Assembly: GCF_004168285.1 (NCBI RefSeq)
Contig: NZ_SEWF01000006.1
Location: forward strand, 155,932 to 219,931
Direction of reading: 5' to 3'
DNA from: Emticicia agri
Lineage (GTDB): Bacteria; Bacteroidota; Bacteroidia; Cytophagales; Spirosomataceae
DNA: 64,000 nucleotides
In this document: in pieces, positions 1-8,849 of the stretch
How positions within the stretch are numbered: position 1 is the first letter of the stretch
Layout: every line of letters starts with the position of its first letter
Made by a program: the position numbers and the translations under genes
Notes under the pieces: generated by a model
Database searches by the model: none
The model's input: the letters and a program-made list of their open reading frames with translations, nothing else
Told to the model about the DNA's origin: nothing

Positions 1-506
1 GAGAACAGAATGTCTATGGAGTGATTATACAGAACTCACTATACAGTCTGAGAGGACAAACGTATTCTTCTGCCAAAATCAACAAGATTAAAGAGTATAT
101 GAATAAGGTGGGCTTTGGGCAATATGCCGAAGGCGCTACCTGGCAACTGGAAGCAAAAGCGTTGGTAAGAGAGGGAAATACAGGACAGGCAATGGGAGTA
201 ATAGATAATTTTGCCAGAAAATTAGCCACCAATGGTGCCGCCCTCACGTTTATTGCATCTTTTGTATTAGATATTACAACCGACAATACCTATGTGCCTC
301 AGGCAGAAAAATACCTGAAACAAGGCAGACCTCTGCTAAAAGACAATAACCAGATTACTGAATACTATTACCAATCTACCAGACTACAACAAAGAAAAGG
401 CGATATAGCTGCCGCTAAAAAAGAATTAGCCGAAGCAAAAAAATATGCTACGCTGGGCAAATTAGATATGAAGAAAATTAATGATTTGGAAGCAGGGCTG
501 AAATGA
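1..506 (+). CDS. C-terminal part of an unrecognised helical protein (5' end outside window)
   Basis: The reading frame is open from base 3, with codons before the first in-window GTG at 21, so this is the 3' end of a gene that starts upstream. About 168 residues are visible. They are helix-rich and polar, with alternating Lys/Ala/Glu near the end (for example KGDIAAAKKELAEAKKYA) that looks like TPR-type helices. I do not recognise the family. Bacteroidota thioredoxin-like lipoproteins often have a helical tail of this kind, but no CxxC region is visible here, so that is only a guess. About 170 bp without a gene follow the stop. Confidence 0.6.
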   Translation, partial: EQNVYGVIIQNSLYSLRGQTYSSAKINKIKEYMNKVGFGQYAEGATWQLEAKALVREGNTGQAMGVIDNFARKLATNGAALTFIASFVLDITTDNTYVPQAEKYLKQGRPLLKDNNQITEYYYQSTRLQQRKGDIAAAKKELAEAKKYATLGKLDMKKINDLEAGLK

Positions 507-676
507 TGTTTTTACGTTTTTTGCGAAGGTACTATGCGCAAATCAATAAACGGGTTTAATTTATTGGCTATTTAGGTAGTGCTCTCTGAAACAACAATAA
601 TTATCATTCCAAAAATATGATTCTGAAAGATATTTCAAAATTAAAGTCGCTTTTTGCGTAAATTTTCCTACATGCA

Positions 677-1370
677 ATGAATGCCAGACGCCTGAAATAT
701 ACTGCATTGCTTACGCTGTTGTATGTAAATGTAACATTTGCCCAATATGCTTATCAAGATGAATGGTACCAAAATCCATTGGGCTTTCGTCCGCTCAATC
801 TCCATACTTCTATGGCATTTTTTGTGCCCGCAGTAGTGGTAGGAGCTTCTGTTTTGCTTACCAAAAAAAAAAACTGATCTTAAAGACAGATTTAGTATTT
901 ATAATGAATCGGGATTTTCATGGGGATATAAATATCCACAGACCTTCATACCACAAAACAATACAGGTATTAATTTTATGTTGCGTAAATGGCTTTCTAT
1001 TGGAGCAGATTTTGAGCTGGTATTTCCGAGAGATAAATTTAATAACAGCACAGGATTAGCTATTAAACCATTTGCTCGGTTCTATGCGCTCAACCGACCT
1101 GAATGGCGACTTTATTTTGAATCGGGTGGTGGATTGGTTTATTTCTTTGATGAGTTTCCGACCTCAAATGATCGGGATTCACGCCTGGGTACAAGGCTAA
1201 ATGGCATTACTAAATATGGATTAGGGTCAGAAGTGAATATAACTTCTAAAACTTATTTGTTAGCAGGTGTCCGCCACCTGCATATTTCAAATGGCAATAC
1301 AAGTGGTGTTGAACGAAATCCTTCGCATGATAGTAATGGTTTTTTTATTGGTTTTTCATACAATTTGTAA
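677..1370 (+). pseudogene. PagL-like acyloxyacyl hydrolase (lipid A 3-O-deacylase), +1 frameshift at an A11 run
   Basis: The first frame gives a signal peptide (ending near VTFAQ) and 66 residues, then stops right after a run of 11 A at 863-873. From there the third forward frame is open without a stop through TDLKDRFSIYNESGFSWG to the end at 1370. If the run had 10 A the gene would encode one protein of about 230 residues. The C-terminal half has the PagL/acyloxyacyl hydrolase signature: RHLHISNGNTSG followed by NP..DSNGFFIGFSYNL, with the His-Ser pair of the catalytic triad, a Gly-rich strand with Glu (ESGGGL) and a terminal aromatic strand. PagL enzymes are outer-membrane beta-barrels that remove an acyl chain from lipid A. 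The extra A could be phase variation, an assembly error or a real loss. Convergent with mtgA. Confidence 0.75.
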
Positions 1371-1480
1371 TAGCATTCTATGCAAAAAACAATAGGTTGA
1401 TGTTCTTGCACTTAGTAAGTTTTGGAAACATTATTCCTATCCTATCGGTGGTGGGGCATTCCGACTTTGCGAGAAAAAAA

Positions 1481-2263
1481 TCAAAACCTCCTCAACCCAC
1501 TCAGATACGCAGGCCCGCCCAAAGCACGCATCTGTCGGGAGATTTGCCCGGTGCGGCGCACTACATAAGGCCCCGGTTTAGAGATAGACCATTTTCTGGG
1601 GCTTGGCAATACGGCCGCTATACGGGCTGCCTGGTCACGGGTCAGGTTAATGGCAGATTTTCCATAATAGCGTTTAGAGGCTTCTTCCACACCAAAGGTC
1701 ATATCTCCCATTTCGGCCACATTAAGATATACCTCTAAAATTCGTTGTTTCCCCCATATCAATTCTATCAGCACTGTAAAATAAACCTCAATGGCTTTTC
1801 TGATATAACTACGGGTTTGCCACAAAAAAACATTTTTGGCTACCTGTTGAGAAATGGTACTGGCACCCCTGATTTTCTTGCCTTTCAGGTTACGTTTATA
1901 AGCCAGATTCATCGACTTAAAATCAAATCCATAGTGTTCCGGGAAAAGCTGGTCTTCAGCAGCTACTACAGCTAAAGGTGCTTCTTTTGATATTTTGTCA
2001 TAAGATGTCCAGTCGTAATAAATCTCACTGTCTTTCTTTTCATAGATGGCCTCAATTTTTCTTGAGAGCATGGTAACTGTAAATGGTATGGGTACAAATT
2101 TGAAGAGAATAACAGCCCCGATGGAGGAGGTAAAGAAAAATATAACGAACCTGATAAATGTACGCCTGAGCCTGACCCAAATAGACGCTAATCGGGATTT
2201 GGCAGGGTTATGCGATACTTTTGCAGGAGGTGGGGTTTTGCTTCTGAATGTGTTTTTAGCCAT
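1481..2263 (-). CDS. mtgA: Monofunctional biosynthetic peptidoglycan transglycosylase
   Basis: This 260-residue protein polymerises lipid II into glycan strands at the periplasmic face of the inner membrane. A single N-terminal membrane segment lies at about residues 37-58 after a basic cytoplasmic tail. The GT51 domain follows with all usual motifs: EDQLFPEHYGFD at 103-114 (catalytic Glu103), RGASTISQQVAKN at 132-144, and EVYLNVAEMG at 177-186. No transpeptidase domain follows, so it is the monofunctional MtgA type rather than a class A PBP. Length fits the family. Convergent with the damaged pagL-like gene; the gap is about 110 bp. Confidence 0.93.
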   Translation of the reverse strand: MAKNTFRSKTPPPAKVSHNPAKSRLASIWVRLRRTFIRFVIFFFTSSIGAVILFKFVPIPFTVTMLSRKIEAIYEKKDSEIYYDWTSYDKISKEAPLAVVAAEDQLFPEHYGFDFKSMNLAYKRNLKGKKIRGASTISQQVAKNVFLWQTRSYIRKAIEVYFTVLIELIWGKQRILEVYLNVAEMGDMTFGVEEASKRYYGKSAINLTRDQAARIAAVLPSPRKWSISKPGPYVVRRTGQISRQMRALGGPAYLSGLRRF

Positions 2264-2323
2264 AAGGCGTAGGTTAAATGGTTAAGCGTGCTTAGGTAAT
2301 ACAAAAATCGTAAAATTTTACAT

Positions 2324-3208
2324 CTACACAAACCATTTTCCTTGTGCTACCAATTGTACTTTGCCACCTACCTGAAGTGTATAGTTACCTTCCTGATTTA
2401 ATTCGCCTTTGATATTAATCAGCGAAGGGCGTTTCATTTCATAACCCTGTTCTACCAGTTTATGAATCATCGGTAGTTCATGTTTAAGCAGATAGGCCAG
2501 TAAACAGGCATTGGCACTTCCGGTGGCGGCATCTTCTACTATTTTATCGTTTTCCAGGCAAAACATACGGGCATGTAAATGATTTACTTGGGCATGTGTT
2601 TCGTCGGTGAAAACAAAGAAGGCAACGGTCAGTCCATCAGATGAATTGGTTTTATACAATTTGTTTTCTGTCAACCATTCTTTTACCGCCACATCTTCTA
2701 AATAGACTTCCTGTACTGCTCTTAAAGTTTTTACCGGAACAATCAGATAAGGCAGTCCGGTTGAAACCAATTGTATAGGCCATGTTTCGTCTATATCTTC
2801 CGGTTGAATACCTAATAACCGTGCTAGGTCAGTACCAAAGGTTTCACCAAAAGTCGGATTGTTGATTTCGAGCCAAAGTGTTTCGTTTGCTACATTTACA
2901 GGTACTTTTCCTATTTTCAGATTCAGCGTTATGGCTGTATCTGACTCTTTCATTAAAACAAAGGCTGTTCCCAGCGTTGGATGTCCGGCAAAAGGTACTT
3001 CGTATTCGGGCGTAAATATTCTGACATCATAAGCTCCCTCAACGGTTTTATCAGACATGATAAAGGTTGATTCCTGAAAACCGATTTCACGGGCAATGCG
3101 CAACATCTGTTCATCAGTCAAGCCATTGGCATGATGAAAAACAGCTAATTGATTCCCCTGATATTTCTGTTCAGCGAATACATCGACAATCGAAAAGTCT
3201 ACTACCAT
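2324..3208 (-). CDS. PhzF family isomerase
   Basis: This 294-residue protein belongs to the PhzF/diaminopimelate-epimerase fold family. It has the catalytic Glu in GFQEST (E46), the GHPTLG loop at about 75-80 and the EDAATGSANA motif at about 225-234. PhzF itself isomerises DHHA in phenazine synthesis, but no phenazine genes lie nearby, so the substrate here is unknown. The frame is open 135 bp further upstream, but I chose the Met at 3208: it begins the conserved VDFSIVDVFAE strand, and a good -7 element (TATTTTTG, 3230-3237) sits just upstream of it, inside the longer reading frame. Confidence 0.9.
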   Translation of the reverse strand: MVVDFSIVDVFAEQKYQGNQLAVFHHANGLTDEQMLRIAREIGFQESTFIMSDKTVEGAYDVRIFTPEYEVPFAGHPTLGTAFVLMKESDTAITLNLKIGKVPVNVANETLWLEINNPTFGETFGTDLARLLGIQPEDIDETWPIQLVSTGLPYLIVPVKTLRAVQEVYLEDVAVKEWLTENKLYKTNSSDGLTVAFFVFTDETHAQVNHLHARMFCLENDKIVEDAATGSANACLLAYLLKHELPMIHKLVEQGYEMKRPSLINIKGELNQEGNYTLQVGGKVQLVAQGKWFV

Positions 3209-3229
3209 AACTATATCGTTTAAGATTGG

Positions 3230-3237
3230 CAAAAATA
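3230..3237 (-). promoter_or_regulatory. Bacteroidota -7 element (TATTTTTG) for the PhzF gene
   Basis: On the minus strand this reads TATTTTTG, a full match to TAnnTTTG. It lies 21 bp upstream of the chosen ATG at 3208. A clear -33 TTG is not seen at the ideal distance. The position argues against the longer upstream start. Confidence 0.6.
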
Positions 3238-3439
3238 AAGTTTTTATGTAGAAATTAAGGCCGAAAGGTGAATTTGAAGTGTAAAAAAGGTGTATTTGCT
3301 TATTATCAACGAAATATCCCCAAAAATGGGTGAGCGTCCACATATTTTTTTTTAGTTAATTGCCGTCCTTGTTCAAATCCTGAATAACTTCAATACAAAA
3401 CTGTATCATAACTATTATTTAATCAACAATCTCAAAATC

Positions 3440-4555
3440 ATGAAAAAGACTGTTTTAATGACTTTTGCCATGCTATTGGCAGGCTTGATAACCTACGCCC
3501 AGGGCGACCTGACTGCTGCGCCTGATGGAGGAAACAAAAAAGCGACAGTATCAGAACAAATTGGTATAGCTAATATAACCATTACCTATGGACGTCCGGG
3601 AGTTAAAGGACGTGAAGGCAAAATATGGGGTACTCCCGTAGCACACTATGGCCTGGTTGATTTAGGCTTTGGTACAAGCAAGGCTTCTCCGTGGCGTGCA
3701 GGTGCTAACGAAAACACTACTATCCGTTTCTCAAACGATGTAAAAATAGAAGGTCAGCATTTAGCGGCAGGTACTTATGGTTTCCATATCATTTTAGGCG
3801 AAACTGATAATACCCTGATTTTCTCAAAGGCCAATAATTCGTGGGGAAGTTTTTATTATGACCCTGCGCAAGATGCCCTGCGTGTAAATGTAAAAAGCCA
3901 GCCTTTAGATAAAAGTGTAGAATGGTTGAGATATGAGTTTATGAACCAGACAGAAAATTCGGCTATTATTGCCTTACTATGGGAAAAACGCATGATACCC
4001 TTTAAAGTAGAAGCCGATATACACAAAATTCAACTGGCTTCTTTCAGAAACGAATTGCACACCAAGCCAGGTTTTAAATGGCAGTCTTTTGTGCAGGCGG
4101 CTAATTATTGTCTGCAAAATAACATAGAATTAGAACAGGCACTTCTCTGGGCCGATGAAGCCATTACGGCTCGTTTTGTAGGAGAAAAGAATTTTCAGAC
4201 CCTGAGTACGAAAGCAGCCGTATTGGCTAAACTGAATAAATCAGCAGAAGCCAAAGCAGTAATGGATGAGGCAGTGCCGATGGGAAACATGATAGAGCTA
4301 CACCAGTATGGCCGTCGGTTACTGGGTATGAAACAGCCACAGGAGGCACTGAAGGTTTTTAAAACCAATTATCATAAAAACCCGAATCAATTTACTACCA
4401 ATGTTGGTTTAGGTAGAGGATACTCGGCCGCAGGAGATTACAAAAAAGCACTGGAACACATGAAAGCAGCCCTGACACAAGCCCCTGATGATTTGAATAA
4501 AAACAGTGTAGAAGCTATGATTAAGAAATTAGAAGAGGGGAAGGATGTTAATTGA
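3440..4555 (+). CDS. DUF2911 domain protein with C-terminal TPR region, exported
   Basis: The 371-residue product starts with a signal peptide (MKKTVLMTFAML..ITYAQ, cleavage near residue 20). The DUF2911 domain fills about residues 30-195 (ITYGRPGVKGRE, WRAGANENTTIRFS, AAGTYGFHIILGE, WEKRMIPFKVE). After it comes a helical TPR-like region, with repeats such as GNMIELHQYGRRLL and YSAAGDYKKALEHMKAALTQAP. DUF2911 proteins are common in Bacteroidota, often with TPRs, and have no established function. Convergent with nothing; it is followed by a palindromic repeat and then the M61 peptidase gene. Confidence 0.9.
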   Translation: MKKTVLMTFAMLLAGLITYAQGDLTAAPDGGNKKATVSEQIGIANITITYGRPGVKGREGKIWGTPVAHYGLVDLGFGTSKASPWRAGANENTTIRFSNDVKIEGQHLAAGTYGFHIILGETDNTLIFSKANNSWGSFYYDPAQDALRVNVKSQPLDKSVEWLRYEFMNQTENSAIIALLWEKRMIPFKVEADIHKIQLASFRNELHTKPGFKWQSFVQAANYCLQNNIELEQALLWADEAITARFVGEKNFQTLSTKAAVLAKLNKSAEAKAVMDEAVPMGNMIELHQYGRRLLGMKQPQEALKVFKTNYHKNPNQFTTNVGLGRGYSAAGDYKKALEHMKAALTQAPDDLNKNSVEAMIKKLEEGKDVN

Positions 4556-4580
4556 TGTTAAAAAAGGGCCTCTCCAGATA

Positions 4581-4707
4581 GACAGCGAATAGAATTCACT
4601 GTCTAAGATAACAAAGGTTTGTTTTACATGTATAAGCAGACTTAAGTCTGCTTTAAATACAAAAATTGTTCATTTGTTTCTTTAGGCGGCGAATTCTATT
4701 CGCTGTC
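4581..4707. repeat. Palindromic MITE-like element, copy 1
   Basis: The ends are inverted repeats: GACAGCGAATAGAATTC at the left (from 4581) and its reverse complement at the right (to 4707). The similarity continues inward through a CTAA and an AACAAA-type block. A perfect 20-bp palindrome, AAGCAGACTTAAGTCTGCTT, sits at 4634-4653 in the middle. A related element lies at 32293-32430. No coding capacity. Confidence 0.8.
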
Positions 4708-4777
4708 GTTATCGATGAAGATAGTCCTTTAATACCTTTTGTTCCTTCGGTCTATTTCATAGTCTCATACGAATTGG

Positions 4778-4785
4778 TAACTTTG
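4778..4785 (+). promoter_or_regulatory. -7 element (TAACTTTG) for the M61 peptidase gene
   Basis: TAACTTTG followed by GCACG matches TAnnTTTG exactly and lies 55 bp before the ATG at 4840. It is downstream of an in-frame ATG at 4666, so it decides for the 4840 start. Confidence 0.65.
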
Positions 4786-4839
4786 CACGTTTTTATGAAC
4801 CAAGTGAGTTTTATTTTAACAAACTATAATCAAATATTT

Positions 4840-6717
4840 ATGAAAAAAATAGCGTATATGCTTCTGACTATGGCCGTAATGACGGCTTGTACCAGAAAAG
4901 CATCTGTGAGTACATCTTCCACGCAAAAAGATAATCTCTATCAATTCTCTGTTGATTTAACTAAGGTTGAAAACGATAAATTAGAGGTTACGCTGATTGC
5001 CCCGAAAATCAGTACTGAAGAAATAACCTATTTCCTGCCTAAAATCGTACCGGGTACCTATGCCAATTACGATTTTGGTCGTTATGTATCAGACTTCAAA
5101 GCTTACAATGCTAAAGGCGAATTATTATCGGTCGATAAGGCCGATGTGAATAGCTGGACTATTAAAAATGCCCAGAGCCTTAACAAAATCACTTATAAAG
5201 TAGATGATACCTGGGATTCGCCTGAAATTAAAGGAGAGAAAATCTTTGAACCTGCCGGAAGTGATATTGATGTCAACAAGAAATATGCAGTAAATACTTT
5301 CTGTTTCTTTGGATATTTTGATGGTATGAAAAAAGTGCCTTATCAGGTGTCATTTACCAAGCCTTCTGGTTTTTATGGAGCTACCTCAATGAACTTTGCT
5401 TCTACCTCAGCTACAAAAGATGTATTTCAGGCAGATAATTACATGGATTTATCTGATGCGCCAATCCTTTATACGCAACCAGACACAACGGTTTTGAAAA
5501 TCGGTGGTGCCGATATTTTAGTGTCGGTATTCTCACCAAACAAAGAGGCTAACTCTAAAGAAATTGCTGCTAATATTAATTCTCTGCTGAATGCACAGAA
5601 AGAGTATTTAGGGGGTAAATTACCTATTCAGAAATATGCCTTCTTGATTGTCTTGTCTGATAATCCGAATCTGATGAGTTATGGGGCTTTAGAACATTCT
5701 TATTCATCGTTCTACTATCTGCCTGAGGCTACCTCTAAAGAGCTTTCGCAAACGGTGAAAGATGTAGCTTCGCACGAGTTTTTCCATATCCTTACGCCTT
5801 TGAGCATTCACTCTGAAGAAATCGGTGATTTTGATTATAATAAACCTAAGATGTCGAAACACTTATGGTTGTATGAAGGACTTACAGAATATGCTGCCGG
5901 ACATATGCAGATAAAATATGGTCTGATAGAAATGCCGCAGTATCTGGATATGTTGCGCCAGAAAATGACAACCATGAAAATGATGAACGATAAGTTGCCA
6001 TTTACTGAAATGAGTCTGGGCGTATTGGATAAATACAAAAACCAGTATATGAATGTATATAATAAAGGTGCCTTGATTGGCCTGTGTCTGGACATCAAAC
6101 TGCGTCAGTTATCAGGAGGTAAGTATGGTACACAAAACCTGATGCGTGATCTGGCTAAGACTTACGGTAAATCACAATCATTCAAAGACAACGAATTGTT
6201 CGATAAAATTACATCTTTGACATACCCTGAAATCGGTGATTTCTTTGCAAAATATGTAGATGGACCAGAGCCATTGCCTTTGAGCGAAACGCTGCAATTG
6301 GTTGGTGTTGAGTACTTGCCTGAGGCTACTATCAAGAAAATCAGCCTCGGAGGTATCAGCTTAGGATTTAATGCCACAACCAAACGTATCAAAATTGGTA
6401 ACGTGAGCAAAATCAATGAGTTTGGTAAGAAAATGGGGTATCAGTTGAATGACGAAATTGTATCATTGAATGGTCAGCCATTTGATATTCAGAAAGCTCA
6501 ACATATTCTGGACGAATATAACAACAATACCAAAGAGGGGGATATGGTAACTATGGAAGTAGCCCGTAAAAACAGCGAAGGTAAAGAAGAAATTATTAAA
6601 TTGTCTTCTCCTGCTATGGTAGTAGATGTAACCGAGAAAAATGTATTGAAATTGGTTGATACCCCAACAGAGACACAGTTAAAAGTAAGAAAAGACTGGT
6701 TGAGTACAGAAAAATAA
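4840..6717 (+). CDS. M61 family metallopeptidase (glycyl aminopeptidase type), lipoprotein
   Basis: The 625-residue product has a lipoprotein signal with lipobox VMTAC at about residues 14-18. It has the M61 N-terminal beta domain, then a thermolysin-like catalytic domain with HEFFH (H312, E313, H316) and the downstream zinc ligand in YEGLTEY (E346 region). A C-terminal PDZ domain at roughly 500-590 contains the GYQLNDEIVSLNGQPF motif. M61 enzymes are zinc aminopeptidases that favour N-terminal Gly/Ala. The likely location is the outer membrane or periplasm. The frame extends 58 codons upstream, but that part overlaps the palindromic repeat and the promoter and has no signal peptide at its start. 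Confidence 0.92.
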   Translation: MKKIAYMLLTMAVMTACTRKASVSTSSTQKDNLYQFSVDLTKVENDKLEVTLIAPKISTEEITYFLPKIVPGTYANYDFGRYVSDFKAYNAKGELLSVDKADVNSWTIKNAQSLNKITYKVDDTWDSPEIKGEKIFEPAGSDIDVNKKYAVNTFCFFGYFDGMKKVPYQVSFTKPSGFYGATSMNFASTSATKDVFQADNYMDLSDAPILYTQPDTTVLKIGGADILVSVFSPNKEANSKEIAANINSLLNAQKEYLGGKLPIQKYAFLIVLSDNPNLMSYGALEHSYSSFYYLPEATSKELSQTVKDVASHEFFHILTPLSIHSEEIGDFDYNKPKMSKHLWLYEGLTEYAAGHMQIKYGLIEMPQYLDMLRQKMTTMKMMNDKLPFTEMSLGVLDKYKNQYMNVYNKGALIGLCLDIKLRQLSGGKYGTQNLMRDLAKTYGKSQSFKDNELFDKITSLTYPEIGDFFAKYVDGPEPLPLSETLQLVGVEYLPEATIKKISLGGISLGFNATTKRIKIGNVSKINEFGKKMGYQLNDEIVSLNGQPFDIQKAQHILDEYNNNTKEGDMVTMEVARKNSEGKEEIIKLSSPAMVVDVTEKNVLKLVDTPTETQLKVRKDWLSTEK

Positions 6718-6752
6718 TTCAGGTAGTCCAACCTTTTTATTAGAGTAACAGT

Positions 6753-6783
6753 CAAGGGTGTAAAAGCGATTTTTACACCCTTG
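6753..6783 (+). terminator. Intrinsic terminator after the M61 gene
   Basis: A perfect 13-bp stem CAAGGGTGTAAAA / TTTTACACCCTTG with a 5-nt loop is followed by TTTATTTTAT. It lies 36 bp after the M61 stop codon. Confidence 0.85.
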
Positions 6784-6906
6784 TTTATTTTATAAGAATC
6801 CGGTTGAACTATTGGACTATATGAAGAAAATAATTGGGCTGTGAAATTAAACTCGTGAGAGGTCGTTAACCATTTTTGTTTGGCCTTTATACCCCTAAAA
6901 AAGATT

Positions 6907-7590
6907 GTGAGTAAAGTAATCAAGAAAAGCCTTATTTATTCCCTCGTCGGGATAGCTGCTGTTGCCTGTACCAATGTTGTTCCTGCTCCTGCCGTTTTTG
7001 AGTATGCAAGCGAGCAACAAGCCGCCAGAGTTGCTGATAAACCAACTATCAAACCGCCTGTCAGAAACAATGATGAACTGGCAGTTCCGATAGATACCCT
7101 GACAACGGCTGTAATACATAATGATTCAGGGCAGCATATTTTTAATTTTTATGCGGTTACGCCACCTGATATTAATTTCGATTTTCCCTCGCACAGTGTG
7201 GTTATGATGCCCGTTACCTATGTAGGGGTCGATAAAGGCGTAGCTAACAGTTATTGCGAATACTGGCTTTATACCAAATCAGGAGAACTGGTGTGTTATT
7301 GTAAAAATACTATCAGTGGTTTGCATCCGGTCTATGGCAATAGCTTTAATACAAACAACCACCTACCTGAGTTTACCAAAAAGATCGGTTACGGAGAGTA
7401 TCGATTGGTGTACAAGAATATCTCTAAAGTACCTGTAAAACAGGATTTAATCTTTGGACTGATTGCCAACAACGGAAAAGACCAGGTTGATACCAAAGTA
7501 CTGAGCGGAGAAACAAAGGAGTTCTGGATTACTATCTATCCATCTACCAGTGAGTTTAAGATGAATAATAATAATAAGGAGCCGATGTGA
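6907..7590 (+). CDS. Hypothetical lipoprotein
   Basis: I do not recognise the family. Starting at GTG 6907 (a TTG at 6880 is also possible), the product has 227 residues with a short hydrophobic signal and a lipobox-like AAVAC. The rest is beta-rich with many Val/Tyr and several Cys (SYCEYWLYTKSGELVCYCKN), ending in a polar NNNNKEPM tail. This is probably an extracytoplasmic lipoprotein. It stands alone between two terminators and faces hisC. Confidence 0.7.
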   Translation: MSKVIKKSLIYSLVGIAAVACTNVVPAPAVFEYASEQQAARVADKPTIKPPVRNNDELAVPIDTLTTAVIHNDSGQHIFNFYAVTPPDINFDFPSHSVVMMPVTYVGVDKGVANSYCEYWLYTKSGELVCYCKNTISGLHPVYGNSFNTNNHLPEFTKKIGYGEYRLVYKNISKVPVKQDLIFGLIANNGKDQVDTKVLSGETKEFWITIYPSTSEFKMNNNNKEPM

Positions 7591-7608
7591 TTTAGGAATA
7601 TTAAAACG

Positions 7609-7653
7609 TAGAGACGTGTGGCTTACCATGCAATTGCAAACCACACGTCTCTA
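7609..7653. terminator. Bidirectional terminator between lipoprotein gene and hisC
   Basis: A perfect 13-bp stem TAGAGACGTGTGG / CCACACGTCTCTA with a 19-nt loop sits between two convergent stop codons, with T-rich DNA on the right side. Confidence 0.8.
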
Positions 7654-7667
7654 TTATTTCAATAAAA

Positions 7668-8714
7668 TTAATACCCTTTCAAAGCCTCTACCAACGTGCT
7701 ATTCTCGGCATCAGTGCCGATAGAGATACGGATACAACCCTCGCATAGCTGAACATTAGAGCGGTCTCTGGTAATGATTTTTCTATCAATCAGGTATTTG
7801 AAAATTGCTTTGGCATCGTCAAATTTTACCAGTAGCTGATTTGAGTCTGTTGGATAGATATGTTTCACTATAGATAAATCACCTAAAAGATTAATCAGAT
7901 TTGCCCGTGCTTTCAGAATTTCTTTCACATAATTATTCTTCTTTTCTTCATTATCCAATGCCTCTAAAATCAAGGCTTGTGTAACCGCATTGAGGTTATA
8001 AGGATACTTGATTTTATTAAGAATCTTAATGAGGTCTTCCGAAGCAAAAGCCATTCCGAAACGGAGTGCAGCCAATCCCCATGCTTTAGAAAATGTCTGT
8101 AATACTACCAGATTAGGATAATTATCTAATAATTTGGTAAAAGATTCTTGTTCGGTAAAGTCGATATAAGCTTCATCTACAATCACCAGACCCGTTTTGA
8201 AATTTTCTAATAACTGAATCACCGATTCACGTTTTGCTAAATTTCCCGAGGGGTTATTAGGCGAACAAACCCATATCAGTTTGGTATGCACATTCACAGC
8301 CGCCAATACTTTATCTACCTGTATCTGAAAATCGGGTGTAAGCGATACCTGCACCACGGGGGTATTCTGAATATCGGCACATACCTTATACATACCATAA
8401 GTAGGAGGCATTGTAATGATATTGTCCTCCTTTGGCTCGCAGGTAGCACGAATCAGTAAGTCAATCGCTTCATCTGACCCGTTCCCTAAGAAAATCTGAC
8501 TTGGGCGTACCCCTTTAATAACCGCCAGTTTTTCTTTGATTTCTGCCTGATAAGGGTCTGGATAACGGTTATAATTGCCCGTAATAACAGCCCCGAAAGG
8601 GTTTTCGTTGGCATCTAAAAAAATACCCTCTTTTCCGGTATATTCATCACGGGCAGAGGCATAAGGGGTTAAAGTCAGGATATGCGGACGAATAATATTT
8701 TGTAGTGAGAACAT
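7668..8714 (-). CDS. hisC: Histidinol-phosphate aminotransferase
   Basis: This 348-residue fold-type I PLP enzyme converts imidazole-acetol phosphate and glutamate to histidinol phosphate and 2-oxoglutarate in histidine biosynthesis. Visible family features are LDANENPFG at 33-41, LGNGSDEAID at 76-85, SPNNPSG at 151-157, DEAYIDF at 180-186 and the PLP lysine in TFSKAWGLAALRFG (K210). Length is normal for HisC. No other his genes are in the window, so it is separated from a classical his operon here; it lies downstream of an SDR gene on the same strand, 135 bp away and separated by a large inverted repeat. Confidence 0.93.
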   Translation of the reverse strand: MFSLQNIIRPHILTLTPYASARDEYTGKEGIFLDANENPFGAVITGNYNRYPDPYQAEIKEKLAVIKGVRPSQIFLGNGSDEAIDLLIRATCEPKEDNIITMPPTYGMYKVCADIQNTPVVQVSLTPDFQIQVDKVLAAVNVHTKLIWVCSPNNPSGNLAKRESVIQLLENFKTGLVIVDEAYIDFTEQESFTKLLDNYPNLVVLQTFSKAWGLAALRFGMAFASEDLIKILNKIKYPYNLNAVTQALILEALDNEEKKNNYVKEILKARANLINLLGDLSIVKHIYPTDSNQLLVKFDDAKAIFKYLIDRKIITRDRSNVQLCEGCIRISIGTDAENSTLVEALKGY

Positions 8715-8736
8715 ATTTATTGAGTGATTTTTAATT

Positions 8737-8836
8737 GTGAATAGTGAATTGCGAATTAGCGAATAATTGGATTAAAAGATATGTCATTATTCCTAAAAGG
8801 CAAATTAGATTCGCTAATTCGCCATTCGTTATTCAC
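8737..8836. repeat. 28-bp imperfect inverted repeat between SDR gene and hisC
   Basis: GTGAATAGTGAATTGCGAAT at 8737 and the following bases pair with 8809-8836 (about 25 of 28 matches, loop about 43 nt). On transcripts running from the SDR gene towards hisC it would form a long stem without a strong U-run. It may be a processing site, an attenuator or a decayed repeat element. Confidence 0.7.
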
Positions 8837-8849
8837 CATTAAAGGGTGA

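Noticed and set aside
677..1370. Programmed +1 frameshift in the PagL-like gene
   Set aside because: Known programmed frameshifting of this type is not associated with this family, and run-length slippage or sequencing error at A11 is the simpler reading.
1397..1738. Plus-strand reading frame opposite mtgA
   Set aside because: It lies antisense to a gene with full GT51 motifs and gives a low-complexity, Arg/Pro-rich product with no family features.
3209..3343. N-terminal extension of the PhzF protein
   Set aside because: The extra 45 residues do not fit the family, and a full -7 promoter element lies inside them.
4666..4839. N-terminal extension of the M61 peptidase
   Set aside because: It overlaps the palindromic element and the -7 element at 4778-4785, while the lipoprotein signal begins exactly at 4840.
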